Part shown: positions 1 through 6,375 of the stretch, in pieces
Layout of the letters: each line of letters starts with the position of its first letter
Position numbering within the stretch: position 1 is the first letter of the stretch
Source of the DNA: an uncultured Prevotellaceae bacterium
GTDB lineage: Bacteria > Bacteroidota > Bacteroidia > Bacteroidales > Bacteroidaceae
Length of the DNA: 16,620 nt
Assembly: GCA_900315105.1 (NCBI GenBank)
Contig: OMXX01000081.1
Coordinates: forward strand, 1-16,620
Reading direction: 5' to 3'
The notes under the pieces: generated by a model
Told to the model about the DNA's origin: nothing
Seen by the model: the letters and a program-made list of their open reading frames with translations, nothing else
Databases searched by the model: none
Position numbers and translations under genes: made by a program

Positions 1-301
1 GTAAAACACGGTTATCTGCAAACATCGTCTGATACTTCATACCCTTGCGATACTCGAAGCTTTTCTGGGTCTGCTCAGCTGATTCTGATTCCTCTACATG
101 TGCAGCATCTGCTTGTGAGTTTGAGCTCATAGCAGCACCATTCGTTCCGTCGAAATCATCCTTGTCTTTCTCTCTGTCCTGTACAGGTGCAGCCTTCTTC
201 TTGGTGCCCTTCTGACTGGTAGAGCCAAAGCGGACTTTGTTGCCGACTGATATTTGGGACAATTCTACATCACGGGTACAAATGTAAGAACTTGTTCGCT
301 T
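1..301 (-). pseudogene. Partial reading frame without a visible start, running off the left edge
   Basis: An open frame on the minus strand runs from just after a TAA (302-304) to the left edge, about 100 codons, and continues outside the window. It reads like a real hydrophilic protein: a basic stretch (GTKKKAAP), then a charged, Ser/Ala-rich linker (DREKDKDDFD, EESESAEQTQK), then a region beginning YRKGMKYQTMF. No ATG lies in frame before codon 58 (ATG at 130-128), although the codons upstream also look coding. Either the gene starts at that ATG, or its 5' end was lost where it meets the dispersed repeat that begins at 331. I do not recognise the family. A role in a conjugative or integrative element is possible but unsupported. 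Confidence 0.4.
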
Positions 302-330
302 TTACAAAGCGTAGCGACTAAAAGAACCAA

Positions 331-454
331 AGGCTCTCAAAATCTTTACTGCTATACACCATCGCTCTCATTCTTTGAACGAGTGAAAAGTATCATATTT
401 CTCTTTCATGCACAAGACGTCAAAATTGACAGCTTACGATCTTATATTGAGTAA
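331..454 (+). repeat. Dispersed repeat copy 1 (with a 66-nt deletion)
   Basis: Positions 331-382 are identical to 10970-11021 (52 bases). After a gap, 386-436 resembles 11089-11141. Compared with copy 3, this copy lacks 66 nt, a multiple of three, so the plus-strand frame stays open. It translates to a peptide containing CYTPSLSFFER and QDVKIDSL and ends at a stop near 454. It lies directly beyond the 3' end of the response regulator gene on the minus strand (stop at 442), overlapping it by about 13 bases. It looks like a fragment of an unidentified protein gene, not a functional gene. Confidence 0.75.
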
Positions 455-1401
455 GTCCCTAAATAGGCCTCTTTAACAGTGCTATCATTATAATAGTCAA
501 TCTGCTTCAGATTATAGGTTCCTGTAAACATTCTTACCGTCTCGACAACTCTTTTTAGCGATCCTCCTAAAAACATTCTATAGCCCATAAATACCTTATA
601 AACATGATAAACTGGTGATGCATCGATTACCCGTTGAGCTATACTATTATCACTAGTGTTGGGCAGCATGCGCCTCACAGTACTTTCGACAGATTCCTGC
701 ACAGACAATTTACTCTCAACGGAAAAGGTCTTCTTCAAAGCAGACTCTACAATCCCTAATGATTCCGTCGGATCTTTCAGTTGAAAACCTCCTGTGCTTT
801 CCATGCTAGAGCCTATAACAAGTTCCTGTGACACTATTGCAGAATACCTGAATTCTTTTTCTTCACCTGCCAATATCCTATAAATTGTCTTTTTCTGCAG
901 CTCATCAACATAATTATCATTAATAAGCTGCTTATCATAGATTGACACAAGATACGGTAGGGCTTTCCTAAATACAAAAACTCTCTTTATCGGCTTCAAG
1001 TATTTGATGCGTTTCTCCTGATCCGTCTCATAACTTGCATACAGACTAACCACTGTCCCAGGCAATTCTTTGACATTTGATTTCTCAAGATATTTGTCAT
1101 AACCAAGATTAACAGCTGCTCCTATCTCGGACTTAGATGCTTCGCCTGTCAACATAATAAATTTGGCATCTGGGCATGACTTAACCAACGTTTCTTTCAG
1201 TTCTGTGCCTGGTACCGGCATTCTCTGATCAAGTACGATTACCTTCAGCTCGTTTTCTGACGCGTAACGGCGAGCTTCTTCGGCATCAACAGCCCAGATA
1301 GCAGAGAGTCCAGTTTTGTTCGTAATAAGCCTAGCATAGTCACGAGCCGCGTCTTTACCATCGTCAACTACAAGAATTTCATATTGACTCTGTTCCATCA
1401 T
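442..1401 (-). CDS. Response regulator with unrecognised C-terminal output region
   Basis: A 319-residue protein with an N-terminal receiver domain (about residues 7-120). The acidic pair D13-D14, the phosphoacceptor D58 in VLDQRMP, T85 in IMLTGEA and K107 in KYLEKS are all in place, so phosphorylation is expected. Residues 130-319 match no DNA-binding, enzymatic or GGDEF-type output that I know. They are mixed helical with conserved-looking aromatics (VYHVYKVFMGYRMF), so the output may be protein-protein or still undefined. The start ATG overlaps the kinase stop in an ATGA (1398-1401), which implies translational coupling and marks the kinase as partner. A second ATG follows immediately. It is the last gene of the block; the dispersed repeat begins at its stop. 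Confidence 0.85.
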   Translation of the reverse strand: MMEQSQYEILVVDDGKDAARDYARLITNKTGLSAIWAVDAEEARRYASENELKVIVLDQRMPVPGTELKETLVKSCPDAKFIMLTGEASKSEIGAAVNLGYDKYLEKSNVKELPGTVVSLYASYETDQEKRIKYLKPIKRVFVFRKALPYLVSIYDKQLINDNYVDELQKKTIYRILAGEEKEFRYSAIVSQELVIGSSMESTGGFQLKDPTESLGIVESALKKTFSVESKLSVQESVESTVRRMLPNTSDNSIAQRVIDASPVYHVYKVFMGYRMFLGGSLKRVVETVRMFTGTYNLKQIDYYNDSTVKEAYLGTYSI

Positions 1402-2726
1402 TTCTTTCTTTTAAGTAAAATGACAGCCGTGATAGTGTCATTATCTAAGTGATAGGATAGTGCTTCAGCAGCCAATAACCTCAACTGATTCCTTACTGTT
1501 TGTATACCTATACCCTTATGGTTTTCTTTTGAAGAATAACCTATAGTATTGAGTTCTTCTAATGACGGTAATGTCCCCGCAACTTTGTTTATGACTTTTA
1601 AGACAATATTGTCATCTTCTAATTTGTACAAGATCTTGACTTTACCATCATCAGGTGATGCATATATTGCATTCTGTATCAACGGCTGCAATAATGTTAA
1701 AATCTGATTGTTTGTGTAGCCTTCAATTCTATCAGGTAAACCATCATATTCTATCTCCAGTTTCTCTTTATGATATTCGTTTTTATATAAATCCATTGCT
1801 TTCAACCCCTGACGGATATTCATATCGTCAAAACCCTTACTTATTCGAGCTTGCTCTACATAGGAACTAATAATAACCAAACATAGTTTAGTGATGTCCT
1901 CAATACGTTCTACGTATTCGTTTTCACTATTTCCCTGACTACCCTTAATTAACTCACAATTCGTAAGTATCTGTGATAATGGTGTTGCCATAGAATGCTT
2001 TATGTCAGATAGAATCTCGTGTGATTCAATAATTGAACCGTTGCTTACATAATTTCCATGAACCACTATATTATTTTCTTGTTTAATTCTACTGACTATT
2101 TCTGAGGACAAAGTCTCTACGAGTCTATACATATCATAATCCGAAGCGTTGGAATAGGCTTCTTTAAATGTCTGTCGATCCTGTAACTTACGAATTTCCT
2201 CTTTAATTGAGGCATATCTGTTCGTATCATCTTCCTTATCTTTCATCATTTTTCCCAAAACATATAGTGCCAATAAAGACACTAAGGCAAAAACATAGCA
2301 GCTAATAGATAACAGCCACGTATCCGACATGGGTATCTTTGTCATTTTTAGAGTATAATCAACGTCCTTATCCCAATTGTAAAGATATGGAAGGGCAAAC
2401 AATCCAATTGACAATACAATGCTTATTACATCAACAATAAAATTACCTTTCCTCTTTTTTATAATAGAAGCAATCAAAACTATTATTGGAATACAGTTCA
2501 AACTTTGCCAGACTACAATCGCTGACTTTATGCCCATAATATCTTTCAGGAAGATAAAAGTCACATAATTAAGAAGCATTGAAAGAACTGCAAAGAGAGG
2601 ATACCTCTTTGACCGTTTACCACCAAATACACACATATTCAGTATCATGCTAACAAACATGAGTACAATAGGTATCGACACCATAATCACCTTCTTTGTG
2701 ACTTCAAGAATTTCTATTCCCATCAT
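1398..2726 (-). CDS. Membrane-bound sensor histidine kinase
   Basis: A 442-residue protein with about five hydrophobic segments (roughly 12-34, 42-60, 68-89, 95-115, 137-158), no large extracytoplasmic domain, a charged and probably coiled-coil linker (160-190), and a kinase core. H244 in IKHSMATPLSQI fits the phosphoacceptor H-box. N352 in LIQNAIYAS is the N-box of a HATPase fold, and KGIGIQTVRNQL (404-415) is the G-box. The usual DxGxG is degenerate (INKVAG), as in AgrC/CitA-like kinases. The membrane-rich, loop-poor sensor suggests a signal in or at the membrane. It is coupled to the response regulator by a 4-bp overlap. The start (tandem ATG) lies about 40 nt below a candidate promoter. 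The target genes are unknown. Confidence 0.85.
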   Translation of the reverse strand: MMGIEILEVTKKVIMVSIPIVLMFVSMILNMCVFGGKRSKRYPLFAVLSMLLNYVTFIFLKDIMGIKSAIVVWQSLNCIPIIVLIASIIKKRKGNFIVDVISIVLSIGLFALPYLYNWDKDVDYTLKMTKIPMSDTWLLSISCYVFALVSLLALYVLGKMMKDKEDDTNRYASIKEEIRKLQDRQTFKEAYSNASDYDMYRLVETLSSEIVSRIKQENNIVVHGNYVSNGSIIESHEILSDIKHSMATPLSQILTNCELIKGSQGNSENEYVERIEDITKLCLVIISSYVEQARISKGFDDMNIRQGLKAMDLYKNEYHKEKLEIEYDGLPDRIEGYTNNQILTLLQPLIQNAIYASPDDGKVKILYKLEDDNIVLKVINKVAGTLPSLEELNTIGYSSKENHKGIGIQTVRNQLRLLAAEALSYHLDNDTITAVILLKRKK

Positions 2727-2747
2727 GAAACTATGTAACTATAAAGA

Positions 2748-2779
2748 ATTGTGCGTCATCTGCGCAATATTCAAAAATA
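2748..2779 (-). promoter_or_regulatory. Candidate promoter -7 box and imperfect dyad upstream of the kinase
   Basis: On the minus strand TATTTTTG (2779-2772) fits the Bacteroidetes -7 consensus TAnnTTTG. A clear TTG at the -33 position is missing (TTT at the right distance). Just downstream, over the expected start of transcription, is an imperfect inverted repeat: ATTGCGC and GCACAAT arms around AGATGAC, with one mismatch. It could be an operator or a short leader hairpin of the kinase/regulator pair. Both parts are weak alone. Confidence 0.35.
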
Positions 2780-2826
2780 TAGATGCACTGTCTTATATAA
2801 ATATCTATTGTGTCTTTATTCATTGA

Positions 2827-2919
2827 TTAATCAAATAACTTTCTTGCCTCTTCCTCACTCTGGGTAAGGTTCAGCCAAAGATTATGTGTTTTAGCATTTA
2901 ATGACACATTGAACTTCAT
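2827..2919 (-). CDS. Possible 30-residue ORF, or decayed tail of the DUF6236 gene
   Basis: Between the DUF6236 stop (2940) and the kinase, an ATG at 2919 opens 30 codons (starting MKFNVSLNAKTHNLW, ending EEARKLFD) to a TAA at 2827. The composition looks protein-like. A second frame crossing 2940 (IIDISTLGIDEV) is also open until just inside this ORF. The preceding protein seems short for its family, so these may be frameshifted remains of its C-terminus rather than an independent small gene. I cannot decide from one sequence. Confidence 0.3.
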   Translation of the reverse strand: MKFNVSLNAKTHNLWLNLTQSEEEARKLFD

Positions 2920-2939
2920 CTATACCTAAAGTTGATATG

Positions 2940-3599
2940 TCAATGATACATCATTCCTCTCTTCATATCTCTCTTATTCTTTTCACCAATAACAGGAATC
3001 AATCCATCAGTAAGAATCCTGTTCGACAGATTGTTTTGATACACTTTATCCGTTAGCAGTGTCATCCTATTGTTCTGGCAGATTCTATTTGACAACAAAG
3101 TCATATAGAAACTCATAAACCCTCTGCTAGTCCATAAATAGCCATCCTCAGTCTCTTGCAATCCAAGCCTATTTCCGAGTACCATGGGCAGTTTCTCTAC
3201 ATGTATATAGAAGTCCCGATACGTATCTATCAACTTATGTGCATAATGCTCCCGTAACTTTTGAGATCTGTCGCACATCAAGTCTTCACCTCTTCTGCCT
3301 TTAGCAATAGACATCGCTGGTCTCACCCAAGGTTTCATGAAACTTTTCCTTCCCTCTGGAGTATCAATATACTTTATCACATCCTGTTCAAGACCTATTA
3401 CTTCTTCACTGAACGGATTAACACGATGAGCGAACAATATACCCTCGTCCTGAAGATATCTTGTACTCCTTCTTCGGTAAGGATTCTCTTCGGATTCAGG
3501 CACGATGGTTTCTAGCCTATCCCCAAAAAGGGCAGCAGACTTCAACCAAGCTTCATTATGAATGTCTATGGTAGGATAATACAATGCGTTCTCAAACAT
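2940..3599 (-). CDS. DUF6236-like protein, probably C-terminally shortened
   Basis: A 219-residue protein whose N-terminus (ALYYPTIDIHNEAWLKSAALFGDRLETIVP) carries the family pattern I associate with DUF6236: YYP-x-I-D-I, then WLK, then a short helix, then a VP turn. Function is unknown. The family is seen in accessory regions of many bacteria. The gene starts 6 bp after the stop of the HNH-like gene, so the two are surely cotranscribed and may work as a pair. From memory, family members tend to be nearer 300 residues. The protein stops soon after a Lys/Arg-rich stretch (EKNKRDMKRG), and coding-like sequence continues in other frames downstream, so truncation by frameshift is possible. Confidence 0.65.
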   Translation of the reverse strand: MFENALYYPTIDIHNEAWLKSAALFGDRLETIVPESEENPYRRRSTRYLQDEGILFAHRVNPFSEEVIGLEQDVIKYIDTPEGRKSFMKPWVRPAMSIAKGRRGEDLMCDRSQKLREHYAHKLIDTYRDFYIHVEKLPMVLGNRLGLQETEDGYLWTSRGFMSFYMTLLSNRICQNNRMTLLTDKVYQNNLSNRILTDGLIPVIGEKNKRDMKRGMMYH

Positions 3600-3605
3600 A
3601 ATCTT

Positions 3606-4928
3606 TCACCCATTCATCCCAGACCTACTCCGCAGATTATTCATAAAGTCATCATACGTATAGCCTTTAGCGACCATGTCTTCATAGGTTTCTTTGATAA
3701 ATTCTAGCTTCTTTTGATACGCCTTTTTATCTACCCAATACTTTTTATCGAACAATTTATCAACATATGGCAATCCAGAAATATCCTCCCCTTCCCTCAC
3801 ATACATTTTCAAATCGCTCTTATAATTGTCAATATCAAATTGAAACGTAAACATACTACGATCATTGAGTATGTCGTATTCTTTCCCTGCTTGTTTACAA
3901 ACATACTCCTTTAACTCTGCTGTTGAAAACTTGGACATGTTCCTTAGGAAAAGTGGACGAGGTTTCATTGCATCTTCAACCATTGCAACACGTAGCGCCT
4001 CACGTTCTTCATTATATCCAACAGAGTGAAGTCCTCCCGCAGTCCGATCTCGTTCTCTCAATTCCAGTTTCACCTGTTCCTGAGCAGCTCCCCATCCGTA
4101 TTTCTTCGATTCGTCAATAACAAATCTCTTCAATAGAGCAAATTCCTCGAGCGTGATTTCGTTAATTACCTCTCCATCGCAATCAAACATATTAAGATCT
4201 TCTCTATTTATCTGCCAGCCCGCATAACTGAACTTCTTTCTGAACTTCGAAACTCCAGCAACCATCATCACAACCATATCGTTTACGATAATCATATAGG
4301 GTGACTGTTCCCTTCTTGTTCCAAAGATGCCAGAATCTCCTTTCTGAAGTCCTTTCGCACGCCATAAGATATATCCAAAATCCCCTAAATCACTTTTGCC
4401 ATTTTCTATCTGTTCCAATGTCGTAACATTCTCATCCAAAATTCTCCTCATTTCAAACTCATCCTCGCCTTTCAGGAAGATAGACATCCTTCCGACACAC
4501 ATACGCCAGAATACAGATAACCAGAAAAGATATGCTACTCTGGAATTCACCTCCTCATGTTTCCATTCGGCATAATAAGTTGAATAATAGGTTTCCAGTA
4601 TACCAAACCTATCTTCACATCCTTTGCAGAAAAGATTATCACAAACTAGGTTGTTAGTATTTTCTTCCAACTCTTCGTCAGTTAGATCCTCTCCGTGGTC
4701 TGCATTAACAGCATCAGGCGAGACTTCCGGTCCGTAATAAATCATCCTGTCACCAGAATTAAGACCATCTCGCATAGAAATCTCTCGATTTCTTCTTCCT
4801 TTCCCATCAAACGAGAACATCCCATGAATCATGAAGTTTGGCGCAAGATGGCTACCGGTCTTGTCTGCCTCTGCCCTACGGCACAAAGCGCATCTACTGT
4901 CGCATCTATCTATTTTCAATCCAGCCAT
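3606..4928 (-). CDS. HNH-like zinc-binding protein (unassigned family)
   Basis: A 440-residue protein. The N-terminal ~120 residues have the layout of an HNH/treble-clef-like zinc module: C13-x2-C16 (CALC), then SHLAPNF with H27 where the HNH general base would lie, then a GRRNREI stretch, then C101-x2-C104 (FCKGCEDRFG) followed by an aromatic-rich helix. The remaining ~300 residues are unrecognised and mostly helical or charged. Typical HNH nucleases have a second His or Asn near the C-terminal zinc pair, which I do not see clearly, so catalytic activity is uncertain. The start ATG lies one base after the stop of a 21-codon ORF with its own CxxC, and DUF6236 follows 6 bp after the stop. An RNA- or DNA-targeting defence role is inference. 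Confidence 0.6.
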   Translation of the reverse strand: MAGLKIDRCDSRCALCRRAEADKTGSHLAPNFMIHGMFSFDGKGRRNREISMRDGLNSGDRMIYYGPEVSPDAVNADHGEDLTDEELEENTNNLVCDNLFCKGCEDRFGILETYYSTYYAEWKHEEVNSRVAYLFWLSVFWRMCVGRMSIFLKGEDEFEMRRILDENVTTLEQIENGKSDLGDFGYILWRAKGLQKGDSGIFGTRREQSPYMIIVNDMVVMMVAGVSKFRKKFSYAGWQINREDLNMFDCDGEVINEITLEEFALLKRFVIDESKKYGWGAAQEQVKLELRERDRTAGGLHSVGYNEEREALRVAMVEDAMKPRPLFLRNMSKFSTAELKEYVCKQAGKEYDILNDRSMFTFQFDIDNYKSDLKMYVREGEDISGLPYVDKLFDKKYWVDKKAYQKKLEFIKETYEDMVAKGYTYDDFMNNLRSRSGMNG

Positions 4929-4929
4929 T

Positions 4930-4995
4930 TCAGTTCGCAGAATTTAGAGTTTCCTCAAAATACTCCAGCGTTGACACACCGCACATCTTACACAT
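4930..4995 (-). CDS. 21-codon ORF with a CxxC motif, upstream of the HNH-like gene
   Basis: The ATG at 4995 opens 21 codons beginning MCKMCGVSTLEYFEE, and the TGA (4930-4932) is separated by one base from the ATG of the HNH-like gene. The CxxC pair followed by a helix-like LEYFEE resembles half of a zinc site. The ribosome binding region of the HNH-like gene lies inside this ORF, so translation of the two would be coupled. It could be a genuine tiny partner or leader peptide, the former N-terminus of the HNH-like protein, or chance. Confidence 0.35.
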   Translation of the reverse strand: MCKMCGVSTLEYFEETLNSAN

Positions 4996-5085
4996 CTCGA
5001 TTAATTATCTGCAATGGCACCCTTTATTGCTACCTGTGATAAAGAAGATTGTAAGCTTTACTATTAAGCTCGTATTAAGGTAAGG

Positions 5086-5162
5086 GTCCAATTTTCACAT
5101 CCGTTCTCCAGAGATGTCGATAAACAGGGACACCTGGCGATGTTCCATAATTATAATTGGAC
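5086..5162. repeat. 8-bp inverted repeat in an otherwise empty gap
   Basis: GTCCAATT (5086-5093) and AATTGGAC (5155-5162) are perfect inverted copies about 60 bases apart, beside the IS66 scrap. They may be ends of a small element or of the decayed insertion sequence, but 8 bp in AT-rich DNA can arise by chance. Otherwise 4996-5173 shows no gene that I can support. Confidence 0.2.
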
Positions 5163-5173
5163 TAAAATTTTGA

Positions 5174-5449
5174 TTATTTAACTGGTTGGCATAGCATCAT
5201 TAGGGTCAGATTCTTGCGTCCCGTTGGTAGCAAGCGAGACAAGCTCGAGCGCTCATAATCCGTACGTCCCTCAACACATGCCGTGATAAATTTCTTTAGA
5301 TATTCGCACACCGAGATAGCCTGAGCTTTGCATGTGGCTATGATGGTGTGATAGACAGCAGAGCTCTCCACACCCTCATGGCTACCAAAGGATTTCGAGT
5401 TGGATCTTTCGATTGTCATCGGCCTGATGTTGCGTTCTGCCTCTGTCAT
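5174..5449 (-). pseudogene. C-terminal remnant of an IS66-family transposase
   Basis: The 91-residue frame begins at TEAERNIRPMTIERSNS and continues GSHEGVESSAVYHTIIATCKA, then LLPTGRKN near the end. This is the C-terminal pattern of IS66 transposases (ER-x-IRP, then a GSH/GNHxGAExxAV stretch, then CK). Full-length transposases are about 500 residues, so only the last fifth remains; the rest, including most of the catalytic DDE core, is gone. It lies directly downstream of superoxide dismutase with 17 bases between. It is evidence of past insertion at this point and cannot transpose. Confidence 0.8.
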
Positions 5450-5466
5450 TTAAGACAGAACTATCT

Positions 5467-6060
5467 TTATAAAGACACCATATACCTCTCTTCAATTATC
5501 TTCCAATCCAGAACCTGCCAGAGTGCGGAGAGATGAGCGGCTCGGCGGTTTTGGTAGTCGAGATAATAGGCATGTTCCCATACATCGAAGGTCAGAAGAG
5601 GTTTCAGCCCCTTGACAACTGGATTGGAGGCGCCTGGTTCCTGTGTGATAACAAGTTGACTATTTTCGTCAGCTGAGAGCCAAACCCATCCAGAACCAAA
5701 GAGACCTACACCTTTTGCCTCAAACTCTGACTTGAAAGCATCCAACGTTCCCCATTGCTTCTCTATCTGGGTTGCCAGTGCCCCAGTCGGAGCCTGAGAA
5801 GCCTCACTTACAGGCTTGAACTGCATGAAATACAGTTCATGATTCAGGATCTGACCTGCATTGTTAAATATAGCACCAGCAGAGGCCTTTCGTACGATGT
5901 CCTCCACCGACATCCCTTCAAACTCACTGCCCTCAAGCAGTTTATTGAGATTATCCACATAACCCTGCAAATGCTTGCCGTGGTGAAAATCCAACGTCTG
6001 AGCGCTTATAACCGGCTCCAGTCCGTCTTTACGATATGGTAATTCTATAAGTCTAAACAT
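5467..6060 (-). CDS. sodB: Superoxide dismutase, Fe/Mn family
   Basis: Converts superoxide to hydrogen peroxide and oxygen in the cytoplasm. The 197-residue length is normal for the family. The four metal ligands are present: H26 (FHHGKH), H74 (ILNHELYF), D159 and H163 (DVWEHAYYLDY). GLFGSGWVWL (119-128) is also typical. The active-site glutamine region is NNAGQ (66-70). Metal choice (Fe, Mn or either) cannot be read from this alone, though Bacteroidales enzymes are often Fe or cambialistic. An oxidative-stress gene is an odd neighbour for defence-like genes; it may be a relocated core gene or a passenger. Upstream lies a hairpin repeat with a degraded promoter box, which probably forms part of its leader. 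The start ATG begins MFRLIELPY, matching family starts. Downstream is the IS66 scrap. Confidence 0.95.
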   Translation of the reverse strand: MFRLIELPYRKDGLEPVISAQTLDFHHGKHLQGYVDNLNKLLEGSEFEGMSVEDIVRKASAGAIFNNAGQILNHELYFMQFKPVSEASQAPTGALATQIEKQWGTLDAFKSEFEAKGVGLFGSGWVWLSADENSQLVITQEPGASNPVVKGLKPLLTFDVWEHAYYLDYQNRRAAHLSALWQVLDWKIIEERYMVSL

Positions 6061-6105
6061 ATTGCAAACTAATTATAATCTATCATTACTGCCAACTTTG
6101 AGTCT

Positions 6106-6165
6106 CCATAAAGAGGATGCTGCTTTTGGAACTGGTTCCTCTTCTATATGGTGAAAAATACGAAT
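6106..6165 (-). repeat. Hairpin leader repeat, copy A (upstream of superoxide dismutase)
   Basis: Arms CCATA...AAGAGGA and TCCTCTT...TATGG form a stem at 6106-6151 (three extra bases on one side). The loop contains GGAACTGGTTCC. 6110-6165 is closely similar to 10496-10550. In the stem, outer bases differ between copies while pairing is kept. On the minus strand a TATTTTTC box (6160-6153) sits where copy B has a good -7 box, but no TTG lies at the -33 distance. At this point the sequence runs into the dispersed repeat, which may have replaced the -33 element. Confidence 0.65.
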
Positions 6166-6326
6166 ACCATTCGTCTCATTCTTAAAACGAGCCCCGCTCG
6201 GCTATGCCGCTTGTTCCGTAATCGACTTTGTCGCTTCGCTTGTCGAAGAAGGTCTCAAGAAAGGTATCATTTTCCCAAATCATAAACAATACGTCAACGT
6301 CAAAATTTACAACTTACCTTCACAAT
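6160..6326 (+). repeat. Dispersed repeat copy 2
   Basis: 6201-6277 matches 11032-11108 with only a few substitutions. On the plus strand it translates to a peptide with IPFVSFLKRAPLGYAA, then CSVIDFVASLVEEGLKKG, then VKIYNLPSQ and a stop. Copy 3 gives TPSLSFFERMPHSYAA and CSVIDFAASLVEEALKKG. Several changes are at third codon positions, and one length difference is 3 nt (an extra Asn codon). This favours descent from a protein-coding sequence on the plus strand. Together with the hairpin repeat it fills most of the 315-base gap between superoxide dismutase and the dGTPase-like gene; nothing else is seen there. Confidence 0.75.
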
Positions 6327-6375
6327 AAAGATATTTATATTAGGGTTGGCTGAGATGCTAAATCTATACCATAGG

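Noticed and set aside
254..454. Plus-strand 66-codon ORF
   Set aside because: It lies on dispersed repeat copy 1, begins with a TTG, and has no supporting start signals; treated as a gene fragment within the repeat.
5442..5459. Hairpin TCTGTC-N6-GACAGA after superoxide dismutase
   Set aside because: Only a 6-bp stem, no T-tract on the minus strand, and within the IS66 remnant; not called a terminator.
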